Shown: positions 8,807-16,735 of the stretch, piece by piece
How positions within the stretch are numbered: the first letter of the stretch is position 1
How the letters are laid out: every line of letters starts with the position of its first letter
Assembly: GCF_038007965.1 (NCBI RefSeq)
Contig: NZ_JBBOYD010000001.1
Coordinates: forward strand, 1,032,501 to 1,096,500
From: Niallia sp. FSL W8-0635
GTDB taxonomy: Bacteria > Bacillota > Bacilli > Bacillales > Cytobacillaceae
Reading direction: 5' to 3'
Length of the DNA: 64,000 nt
The notes under the pieces: model-generated
What the model was told of the DNA's origin: nothing
Database searches by the model: none
Seen by the model: the letters and a program-made list of their open reading frames with translations, nothing else
Translations under genes and position numbers: made by a program

Positions 8807-8834
8807 CAGGCCAGTTTCTTGGTCTGTTTTTTTG
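8807..8834 (+). terminator. intrinsic terminator in the gap before the signalling cluster
   Basis: CAGGCCA / TGGTCTG stem (one G-T pair) followed by a T8 run. It lies about 145 bases after proC. The rest of the 405-base gap 8663-9067 shows no gene; the promoter of the following cluster should lie between 8835 and 9060, but I cannot name it with confidence. Confidence 0.65.
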
Positions 8835-9067
8835 TGCACAATCTTTTTGTTTTTCCACTCTTGAACTTCGGTAAGAATTTCGCCATAAGCATAGGAGAAT
8901 TCGAGACAGATAAAGGAGATAGGAAGAAAAAATGCCACTTATGGAAGTTTCACTATTTTTAATAAAGGAAGAATGAAAGCAAGATTAATTATTTTATATA
9001 GAATGAGAAAATAACAAAATAGGTTTACCATAGATGCGCTTCTAGTGAAAAGGTAGGGGAAGAGGTA

Positions 9068-10678
9068 TTGGATAAATATAAAGCGATATTTATTACAAGA
9101 ATGACACAGCAATTAAAAAATTTATTAAACAAACATGATACAGAGATGATAAAAAATGAAGATGTGTATGGCTTGTTGCATACAATTAAAGGTACTTCAG
9201 GTACTTTGGATTTGGACTTATTGTTTCAATTGGTTTCAGGTTTAATGACAAAAGTAGAAGAAAGAAAGGTAGATTGGACACATTCTGAACTAAAGTACTT
9301 TTTACGTGAATTACTAGATATATGTGAAGAATATGAGCATTTTCATGAGGAAATAAATCGTATCCCAGATTTTAGAGATACAGAAGTGCCACTTATCCAG
9401 TTAATTGATGATGATATTTCTTTATTAATTTTTTTAAAGGAAATGATGGAACGGAAAGGTTGGATGGTAATAGCTAATTCCAATGCGGAACACGCAATTG
9501 AACAATTTTATAGCATGCAGCCAGATTGTATCATTATCGATATTAATCTTCCTATTAAAACTGGATTAGATGTTCTTGATGATATTCAAAAGCATACAAA
9601 GCACTCCTTTGTTCCCAAAATTATATGTAGTATTGATAACTCAAGAGAAAAAAGAATAGCGGCATATAAAAAGGGGGCAGATGATTATATTGAAAAGCCA
9701 CTCGATATAGAAGAATTTTTGATTCGAATTGAGCGACATCTTGAAAGAAAAAGGATATTTGACCAATCCGTGCTGATTGATGAATTAACAGAGGTATATA
9801 ATCGTAAATTCCTAAAGGATTCATATAACCGATTTATTAGTGATGTAGTTCGGACGAAAACGTCAGGAACTATAGCGATTATCGATATTGATCATTTTAA
9901 AAAAGTGAATGATACGTATGGACATGTTATAGGTGACAAGGTATTAAAGGAGTTTGCACGTTTTTTAAAAAATAATATTAGAAGTACAGATACTCTTTTT
10001 CGTTACGGTGGAGAAGAATTTGTTATCTTTTTTCAACGTGCAATAGAATCTGATGTAGCAGATGTTTTAAATAGAATGCTGAAACGCTTCTCGAAAATGA
10101 TTTTTGAAGCGGATGGAGAGCGTTTTTCGCTTGCTTTTTCTGCGGGAATATTTGAAATTGAAACAGGTGATGTCCCTCTAAATAAAGCACTAGAGGTAGC
10201 AGATGAGGCCTTATATTTAGCGAAGGAAAATGGTCGTGCGTGCATCAAAAGTGCTAATAAGATGAAGGGAAAATCAACTAAAAAGCTATTAAATATTTCA
10301 ATTGTAGATGATGATTCCCTTATTCGATCTATTTTAAAAAATATATTGGATTCCATCGAAATAAATAATCTTACAATCGATGTCAAAGAATACGAAGATG
10401 GAATTCAATTTCTTGAGTCGAATCGCCTGCAAGAGAATGGCATGCATTTTCTCATTTTAGATGGAATTATGCCAGTCATGGATGGGCTGGAGCTACTGCA
10501 AATTGTTAAAAAGACTGCTTATAAGCATAATGCCCATATCCTCATGTTGACTGGTAGAAAGAGTGAACATGATATTGCGGAAGCATTAAGGCTAGGGGCA
10601 GATGATTATGTAACAAAACCATTCAGCATTAAAGAACTACATGCAAGAATAGTAAGGTTAATTACGAGGATGATTTAA
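9068..10678 (+). CDS. HPt-REC-GGDEF-REC diguanylate cyclase
   Basis: A 536-residue soluble signalling protein. An HPt-like N-terminus has HTIKGTSGTLDL with H38 as phosphoacceptor. Receiver 1 (about 108-225) has acidic D114-D116, D158 in IIIDINLP and K210. The GGDEF domain (about 237-395) has active-site GGEEF at 314-318 and an intact inhibitory RxxD site (R305-D308) five residues before it. Receiver 2 (about 410-532) has D465 in LILDGIMP and K518. It should make cyclic di-GMP from two GTP under phosphorelay and product control. TTG start at 9068 after GGGGAAGAGG. It is the first gene of a same-strand cluster that ends with a hybrid kinase. Confidence 0.9.
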   Translation: MDKYKAIFITRMTQQLKNLLNKHDTEMIKNEDVYGLLHTIKGTSGTLDLDLLFQLVSGLMTKVEERKVDWTHSELKYFLRELLDICEEYEHFHEEINRIPDFRDTEVPLIQLIDDDISLLIFLKEMMERKGWMVIANSNAEHAIEQFYSMQPDCIIIDINLPIKTGLDVLDDIQKHTKHSFVPKIICSIDNSREKRIAAYKKGADDYIEKPLDIEEFLIRIERHLERKRIFDQSVLIDELTEVYNRKFLKDSYNRFISDVVRTKTSGTIAIIDIDHFKKVNDTYGHVIGDKVLKEFARFLKNNIRSTDTLFRYGGEEFVIFFQRAIESDVADVLNRMLKRFSKMIFEADGERFSLAFSAGIFEIETGDVPLNKALEVADEALYLAKENGRACIKSANKMKGKSTKKLLNISIVDDDSLIRSILKNILDSIEINNLTIDVKEYEDGIQFLESNRLQENGMHFLILDGIMPVMDGLELLQIVKKTAYKHNAHILMLTGRKSEHDIAEALRLGADDYVTKPFSIKELHARIVRLITRMI

Positions 10679-10679
10679 T

Positions 10680-11171
10680 TTGGAGCAAGAGATAAAGCTT
10701 TTACAAATCGTTAGTACCACCTTAGTTGTCCTATTAATATGTTTATTAATCTATTTAATTATTAGGAAGGCTGTTGAAAATAGGCAATTGGAAAGAGTGA
10801 AAGGAAGAAAAAAACAGCTTGTATTGCCGGTTTTTGAGTATCTAAGGGATGGGAAGGAAATATCGGAAACGGTTAATCAATCGAGAATAGAAAAACAGGC
10901 GATAGAACAAGTCCTCACTGATTTCGCTGAAAGAATAGAAGGAGAACAGGAGGAAGAGCGACTTCACGAACTTGCTGTTTTCTATTTGAAAGCTAACTAT
11001 GTTAAAGAAATGAAGGCGAGAAATTGGAGTAAACGGATGAATGTCCTTTATAAGATTGAGGCTTTTCATATGCGAGAAATGGAGCGGAATGTGATTAACC
11101 ATTTACAATATAGGAAATGTACAGTCGAAGAAAAAATTCAGATTTATCGTATTCTAGCAGTTTTTCAGTAA
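10680..11171 (+). CDS. HEAT-repeat-like membrane protein, N-terminal part (split by stop)
   Basis: A 163-residue product with one membrane helix (about 8-29) followed by a charged helical region. It begins at TTG 10680, one base after the cyclase stop, with GAGGATG upstream. The stop TAA at 11169 lies in the same frame as the next ORF (11187-11711), and the codons between (GAA AAA ATT TGG ACT) are open. One C-to-T change in a CAA codon would explain the break. The intact gene would encode about 343 residues: a membrane anchor plus a helical-repeat cytoplasmic domain. A sequencing error or a real nonsense mutation are both possible. Confidence 0.6.
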   Translation: MEQEIKLLQIVSTTLVVLLICLLIYLIIRKAVENRQLERVKGRKKQLVLPVFEYLRDGKEISETVNQSRIEKQAIEQVLTDFAERIEGEQEEERLHELAVFYLKANYVKEMKARNWSKRMNVLYKIEAFHMREMERNVINHLQYRKCTVEEKIQIYRILAVFQ

Positions 11172-11186
11172 GAAAAAATTTGGACT

Positions 11187-11711
11187 ATGATGGATGAAGA
11201 TAAGAGCCTTTCAGAGAAGAATTATCGAAGCATTTTGCTCCGTTTAAAGCCAGAAATGTTTGAGGAGTTTATTCGTCCCTTTTATTATTGTAGGGAAGAA
11301 TTGCAATTAGCTATTTTAGATGTAATAAGTATGAAAAAGGAAGTAGATTATCTCGTATTTTTGGAATCTATTTTTGAGAAATACGATGGTGAGATAAAAT
11401 TAAGAGCTTTGAAGGCTATTTCCTCGATTGGTTATGTGAGAAATATAGAAGAGTATCTTTTTTTAACCAAGTCTAAAAAATGGCAGGAGAGAATGATGGT
11501 TGCTAAACTATTAGGTTCTTATGAAGAGCAACATCTTTATTTATTAATAACGCTTCTCCATGATTCGTCTTGGTGGGTTCGATCACAGGCAGCTGAATCC
11601 ATCATAAACTTTAAAAAAGGGAGAGCCATTTTGCTAGAAATTATTAAGCACTCCAAAGATACATTTGCACAAGATATGGCCAGGGAATGGTTAAATAAAG
11701 GAGTTAATTAG
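11187..11711 (+). CDS. HEAT-repeat-like protein, C-terminal part (split by stop)
   Basis: A 174-residue continuation in the same frame as the ORF ending at 11171. Its repeats look like HEAT or Armadillo helix pairs: IKLRALKAISSIGYVRNIEEYLFL, WQERMMVAKLLGSYEEQHLYLLITLLHD and WWVRSQAAESIINFKKGRAILLEII in pattern. The ATG at 11187 has no usable ribosome binding site (upstream GAAAAAATTTGGACT), which argues against an independent gene. HEAT-like proteins next to glycosyltransferases are likely scaffolds. The stop TAG abuts the ATG of the glycosyltransferase, suggesting translational coupling. Confidence 0.6.
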   Translation: MMDEDKSLSEKNYRSILLRLKPEMFEEFIRPFYYCREELQLAILDVISMKKEVDYLVFLESIFEKYDGEIKLRALKAISSIGYVRNIEEYLFLTKSKKWQERMMVAKLLGSYEEQHLYLLITLLHDSSWWVRSQAAESIINFKKGRAILLEIIKHSKDTFAQDMAREWLNKGVN

Positions 11712-13124
11712 ATGGTATATCCATGGTGGTCAACTGCCGTTCAAATCTTTGCTTCGTTCATTTCGATTTATATGGTATTCATAATATTGTTTTATTCCAT
11801 TATCCTTTTTATTTCCATGCTTCAATTGCGGAAAGAATATAAATTAAATCGAGAGGATACCTTTGATGATGTTTCAAATGAGTGGTATACCAAACCAGTT
11901 TCGATTATTGTTCCGGCATATAATGAAGAGGCTGGAATCATACCTAGTGTACGCTCCTTGTTAAGTGTTAACTATCCTCAATTTGAAATTATTGTTGTGA
12001 ATGATGGGTCGAAGGATCTTACTTTGCAAAAAATGATTGAACAGTATGATATGGTTAAAATCGAAAAGGTTGTTCGGAAGCAGATAGCAACAAAGCCTAT
12101 TAAAGGCATTTATCAGTCGAGATTATTACCTAAATTATATTTGATTGATAAAGAAAATGGAGGAAAGGCAGATGCTTTGAATGTTGGTTTGAATTTTTCC
12201 CATTATCCTTATATCTGTTCTTTAGATGGTGATTCTGTTCTAGAGAGAGATGCTTTCTTAAAAGTTATGAAGCCTATTATGGATAGTAATGAAGAGGTAA
12301 TTGCCTCAAGTGGCAGTATTCGTATTGCGAATGGTTGTACGGTAAAGAATGGACAAGTACTAGATATAGGGTTGTCTCATAACCCTTTCGTCATTTTACA
12401 AATAATCGAATATTTAAGAGCTTTTCTTATGGGGAGAATTGGATTAAGCAGGCATAATTTATTATTGATTATTTCAGGTGCCTTTGGTGTCTTTTCGAAA
12501 AGCTGGGTTATGAAGGCTGGAGGCTATCGAACAAACACCGTTGGGGAAGATATGGAGCTGGTTATTCGACTTCATCGGTTAATAAAGGAATCTAAAGACA
12601 AAAAGAAAATCGTTTATGTTCCTGATCCAGTATGCTGGACAGAAGTTCCTGAAGAAATGAAGTTTTTAAGAAGACAACGAAGAAGATGGCAACGGGGACT
12701 ATTCGAAAGCCTTTGGACCCATCGAAAGTTAACGTTAAATCCCAAATACGGTAATATCGGCTTAATATCTTTTCCTTATTTTTGGATTATTGAATTTTTT
12801 GGACCTATTGTTGAATTATTGGGTTACATATATACTATTGCTGCTCTTTTTTTGGGTGGAATTTATTTAGAATTTGCTATCTTAATTTTTTTACTTTCAT
12901 GTATTTATGGATCGATTTTTTCAATGGCCGCCGTATTATTAGAGGAGTGGAGTTTACGTAAATATCCGAGAGTCTCTCATATTATATACTTGTTTCTCTA
13001 TTCCTTAACGGAAACATTTTGGTATCGTCCATTAACTGTTTTTTGGCGATGTGAGGGGATATGGCAATTAATAAGTGGGGACAAAAGTTGGGGAGATATG
13101 AAGCGTAAAGGAGTATCCAAATGA
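11712..13124 (+). CDS. processive family 2 glycosyltransferase
   Basis: A 470-residue membrane glycan synthase. One N-terminal membrane helix (about 10-37) is followed by the GT-A domain with SIIVPAYNEE (63-72), VNDGS (D98), the metal-binding DGD at 172-174, the catalytic GEDMEL and the QRRRWQRG motif (Q-x-x-R-W) of processive enzymes such as IcaA/PgaC and cellulose synthase. Three or four C-terminal helices form the export channel. The substrate is probably a UDP-sugar, type unknown. No PilZ domain is present, so any cyclic di-GMP control would need another protein. It overlaps the next gene by 4 bases. Confidence 0.88.
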   Translation: MVYPWWSTAVQIFASFISIYMVFIILFYSIILFISMLQLRKEYKLNREDTFDDVSNEWYTKPVSIIVPAYNEEAGIIPSVRSLLSVNYPQFEIIVVNDGSKDLTLQKMIEQYDMVKIEKVVRKQIATKPIKGIYQSRLLPKLYLIDKENGGKADALNVGLNFSHYPYICSLDGDSVLERDAFLKVMKPIMDSNEEVIASSGSIRIANGCTVKNGQVLDIGLSHNPFVILQIIEYLRAFLMGRIGLSRHNLLLIISGAFGVFSKSWVMKAGGYRTNTVGEDMELVIRLHRLIKESKDKKKIVYVPDPVCWTEVPEEMKFLRRQRRRWQRGLFESLWTHRKLTLNPKYGNIGLISFPYFWIIEFFGPIVELLGYIYTIAALFLGGIYLEFAILIFLLSCIYGSIFSMAAVLLEEWSLRKYPRVSHIIYLFLYSLTETFWYRPLTVFWRCEGIWQLISGDKSWGDMKRKGVSK

Positions 13125-16100
13125 AATGGAATAAATCGATTGTTTTCTTTATACTCATTATTTTTTTTATTGGGCTTCTAACAAGCCCTTTTTGGCTTTG
13201 GAAATTAAAGGGTACGAAGGAATTAAATGTGTTAATTATGGATAAAACCGTCCCTGATTCTTCCTATCGCGAGCACGAAGGTCTTGTATGGATTTTAAAC
13301 AATCAAAAGTATGTAAAAAGCACAAATGATTCCTATATAAAGCAAAAGGATTATGTAGGTTTTAAACCAGATGCAAACAAGAACGTCCGGGTATCCACTT
13401 TACCAGAAGATTTATCTAAATATGAGGTGATATATTTTACCGATCAATATGGTGTTTATGAAGAAGAATATTTTGGAATGAATAATCTTGGGGAAAGATC
13501 AGAAAAAATCTACGGCGGGCTAGAATTAGAAGACATAGCAAAAGTGGAGGAGGCATTGTTTCAGAACGATAATAAAACGCTAATTGCTGAATTTAACACC
13601 TTTGCTAGTCCGACTAGTGATGAAGCACGGGAAAAGATAACGAATCTGCTACATGTTTCATGGAGTGGTTGGATAGGTAGATATTTTTCGGACATGGAAA
13701 GCTCGGAAGTTCCTATTTGGGTTAAAGAGAATTATGAGCGTATTTATAAGGAAAAGTGGGCATTCAAAGGGTTTGGAATGGTGTTAATAAATAAAGATGA
13801 TCATGTCGTTGTATTGTCTGGAGATGAGCTTAATCGTGGGAAGATGCAATTTTCTACCACTGGAAAGGGGGAAAAAATATTTGGTGAGTCCATTACTTCA
13901 GAATATGGCTATTGGTTTGATATTGTCGAAGCAAAAGAAATGAACGATGTTCTAGCTACCTATACTTTTCCAGTAAATAAAAAGGGAAAAGCAATCATAA
14001 CGGAGTATGGTTTGCCTAGTCAATTTCCAGCGATTATTCAAAATAGTAATCAACAATATACGTCTTATTACTTTGCAGGTGATTATGCAGATGAAGCAGA
14101 AGTACCTGCTATTTATGAAACAGTGGGGCTTGATCGCTGGAAAAGAAATGTTACTTACCGTCATTCCTTTTATTGGAATAGTTATGTCCCTATCATGAAC
14201 CATATTTTAAAGGACGGGTTACATGATAATAAGGAAAAGGCTATGGTAGAAACTACTACTATAAATAATGTAGAAGTGAATACGAAAACAAATGATACAT
14301 ATATTCAAGTACTAAAGGATAATAAATGGACGAACTTTCTTGTTAAAGGGGTTAATATGGGAATCTCTAAGCCCGGTTCTTTTCCTGGAGAAACAGCCAT
14401 AACAAAGGATGAATATTTACGATGGTTTAAAGATATTGGCGCCATGCATGCAAATACAATAAGAGTTTATACATTACATCCACCTGCCTTTTATCAAGCA
14501 TTGTATGAGTATAATCAGTTGGCAGAAGAGCCTTTATACCTCTTTCATGGTGCATGGATAAATGAAGAAATACTAATTGGGGAACAGAATGCATACGCAA
14601 AAGAAGTGCAGAATGATTTTGATCGAGAATTAACGAATATGATTGATATTATTCATGGAAATGCTTCGATTCCAGAAAATCCAGGGCATGCCTCTGGAGA
14701 ATACACGTATGATATATCTAAATACGTACTAGGAATTATGATTGGAATCGAGTGGGATCCAGAAGTTGTGAAAAACACGAATGAACAAAATAAAGAAAAA
14801 GCAATCTATCAAGGAACTTATTTTAAAACAAAGGATGCCTCTCCTTTTGAAAGTTGGCTTGCTTTAAAGATGGATGAAACAGCAATATATGAGGCGGAGA
14901 AATACGGATGGCAACATACAATGAGTTTTACGAATTGGGTAACAACCGATTTGCTTGAACACCCTTATGAACCAGATTCACAAGAGGATATGTCTGTTGT
15001 CAATCCCAATCATATTGAAGCAACAAAGAATTTTCAGGCTGGGTTAGTTGCCTCTTACCATGTATATCCGTATTATCCAGATTTCTTAAATTATGAGCCA
15101 AAATATCAGAACTATATTAATAAACAAGGAAAGCAAAGTAATTATGGTGCCTATTTGCAGGATTTAAGAAAGGCTCATAATATGCCAGTATTAATTGCTG
15201 AATTTGGTGTACCATCTTCAAGAGGAAAAACCCATGATAATATTAATGGAATGACACAAGGCTTTCTTTCTGAGCAAGAACAAGGAACATTTGATAAAGA
15301 AATGTTTGAAATGATTGTCGATGAAGAATATGCCGGTGGATTAGTCTTTACATGGCAGGATGAATGGTTTAAGCGGACATGGAATACGATGGAATACGAT
15401 AATCCTGATAGAAGACCTTTTTGGTCCAATATTCAAACGAATGAGCAGCATTTTGGGTTATTAAGTTTTGATCCAGGTAAATACGAACCTTCTATCTATA
15501 TAGATGGGAGTCTAAAGGATTGGGAAAGGTTACAAGTTCCACCCTTCTATTCAGATGCATCGTTAGAGGATGGAATGCAGTCTATCTATATTAGTAGTGA
15601 TGAACAACAAGTAAATATACGGATTGACTATCATCAGCCCCTAGACTTACAGAAAGATACTACCTATTTATTGCTTAATACAATAGAGAATCAGGGGCAA
15701 AAAACGATTTCATTAGGAAAACAAGAGATTAAATCAGATGTTGGGGTGGACTTTCTCATCAAAATTGCTGATAAGGAATATTCGGAAATAGTAGTAGACA
15801 GTTATTATGATTCTTTCCACTATCAATATGGGTCTATCTTACATATGGTTAAGGAAGAATCCTATGCAAATAAAAAGAATAATGGCGTATTTCATCCTAT
15901 ACGCTTGACCTTAAATAAGGAATTAAAGATTCCAGATGCCAAAATTCCATTTCATTCTTATGTGACAGGTCAACTACTATTTGGAAATGGGAATCCAAAT
16001 AGTAAAGATTTTAATAGCTTAACGGATATCAGTGTGAGTAAAGATAGAAAATCAGTTGAAATTCGTATACCTTGGGCGTTGTTGAATATTAAAGACCCAA

Positions 16101-16357
16101 GTCAAAAAGAAGCGATGGCGGACTTATGGAAAAAGGGCTTAGAAGGAAGCGAGTATATTAAGGGAATTCAAATAGCGGCCGTAATGGAAAAAGAAAATAA
16201 ATTAATTTCTTCCTTGCCAGCGCTTTCAAAAGAGGGGTGGATATCATCTGCTTCTACTAAATGGTATACATGGGATGAATGGGAGAAACCAGTTTATCAT
16301 GAGCGGTTAAAAGCTTCTTATTATATACTGCAGGAAGCTTTTTCAGAAATAAATTGA
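13121..16357 (+). CDS. membrane-anchored glycoside hydrolase-like protein (1078 aa)
   Basis: Residues 7-27 form a signal anchor, the rest is extracytoplasmic. Residues about 35-370 are an unassigned alpha/beta region. From about 395 a TIM-barrel of clan GH-A type is suggested by FLVKGVNMGISKPG, the proposed acid/base E544 in MIGIEWDPE and the proposed nucleophile E694 in LIAEFGVPSSRG, followed by GGLVFTWQDEWF. Residues about 785-1075 resemble a CBM9/DOMON-type beta-sandwich, beginning IYIDGSLKDWERL. It likely trims or processes the glycan made by the GT2 synthase, whose gene it overlaps. The family call rests on motif spacing only. Confidence 0.65.
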   Translation: MKWNKSIVFFILIIFFIGLLTSPFWLWKLKGTKELNVLIMDKTVPDSSYREHEGLVWILNNQKYVKSTNDSYIKQKDYVGFKPDANKNVRVSTLPEDLSKYEVIYFTDQYGVYEEEYFGMNNLGERSEKIYGGLELEDIAKVEEALFQNDNKTLIAEFNTFASPTSDEAREKITNLLHVSWSGWIGRYFSDMESSEVPIWVKENYERIYKEKWAFKGFGMVLINKDDHVVVLSGDELNRGKMQFSTTGKGEKIFGESITSEYGYWFDIVEAKEMNDVLATYTFPVNKKGKAIITEYGLPSQFPAIIQNSNQQYTSYYFAGDYADEAEVPAIYETVGLDRWKRNVTYRHSFYWNSYVPIMNHILKDGLHDNKEKAMVETTTINNVEVNTKTNDTYIQVLKDNKWTNFLVKGVNMGISKPGSFPGETAITKDEYLRWFKDIGAMHANTIRVYTLHPPAFYQALYEYNQLAEEPLYLFHGAWINEEILIGEQNAYAKEVQNDFDRELTNMIDIIHGNASIPENPGHASGEYTYDISKYVLGIMIGIEWDPEVVKNTNEQNKEKAIYQGTYFKTKDASPFESWLALKMDETAIYEAEKYGWQHTMSFTNWVTTDLLEHPYEPDSQEDMSVVNPNHIEATKNFQAGLVASYHVYPYYPDFLNYEPKYQNYINKQGKQSNYGAYLQDLRKAHNMPVLIAEFGVPSSRGKTHDNINGMTQGFLSEQEQGTFDKEMFEMIVDEEYAGGLVFTWQDEWFKRTWNTMEYDNPDRRPFWSNIQTNEQHFGLLSFDPGKYEPSIYIDGSLKDWERLQVPPFYSDASLEDGMQSIYISSDEQQVNIRIDYHQPLDLQKDTTYLLLNTIENQGQKTISLGKQEIKSDVGVDFLIKIADKEYSEIVVDSYYDSFHYQYGSILHMVKEESYANKKNNGVFHPIRLTLNKELKIPDAKIPFHSYVTGQLLFGNGNPNSKDFNSLTDISVSKDRKSVEIRIPWALLNIKDPSQKEAMADLWKKGLEGSEYIKGIQIAAVMEKENKLISSLPALSKEGWISSASTKWYTWDEWEKPVYHERLKASYYILQEAFSEIN

Positions 16358-16369
16358 GGGGGAACAGAA

Positions 16370-16735
16370 TTGAAAAGAATTTTATTAGCAGAAGATGAAG
16401 AAGTTCTAAGAATGTTAATAGTGGATACATTAGAAGATGACTATTTGGTAGATGAGGCTCAGGATGGAGAAGAGGCATTTCGATTAATTCAGGAAAATCA
16501 ATATGACCTATTAATACTTGATTATATGATGCCAATTATGACGGGACTAGAAGTGATTGAAAAAGTAAGAACAGATAAAGAAAGAGAGCATCTGAAAATT
16601 ATGATGCTCTCTGCTAAGAGCCAAGCGAATGAACAACAAGAAATTATTGAAGCTGGAGCTGATTATTTTATGGCAAAACCATTTAGTCCACTTGCTTTAT
16701 TAGATAAAGTAGGGGAAATACTTGATGAGGATTAA
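16370..16735 (+). CDS. stand-alone response regulator receiver
   Basis: A 121-residue CheY-like domain with no output part. D9/E10 acidic pair, phosphoacceptor D51 in LLILDYMMPIMTG, the switch S/T in MMLSAKS, and K in MAKPFSP are all present. TTG start at 16370 with AGGGGGAA upstream. It is placed 12 bases after the glycosidase gene and overlaps the start of the hybrid kinase, so it is likely phosphorylated by that kinase and works as a phosphorelay intermediate or by protein contact. Confidence 0.9.
   Translation: MKRILLAEDEEVLRMLIVDTLEDDYLVDEAQDGEEAFRLIQENQYDLLILDYMMPIMTGLEVIEKVRTDKEREHLKIMMLSAKSQANEQQEIIEAGADYFMAKPFSPLALLDKVGEILDED

Noticed and set aside
11712..13124. PilZ domain at the C-terminus of the GT2 synthase
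   Set aside because: No RxxxR and DxSxxG pair was found; the C-terminus is membrane helices and a short basic tail.
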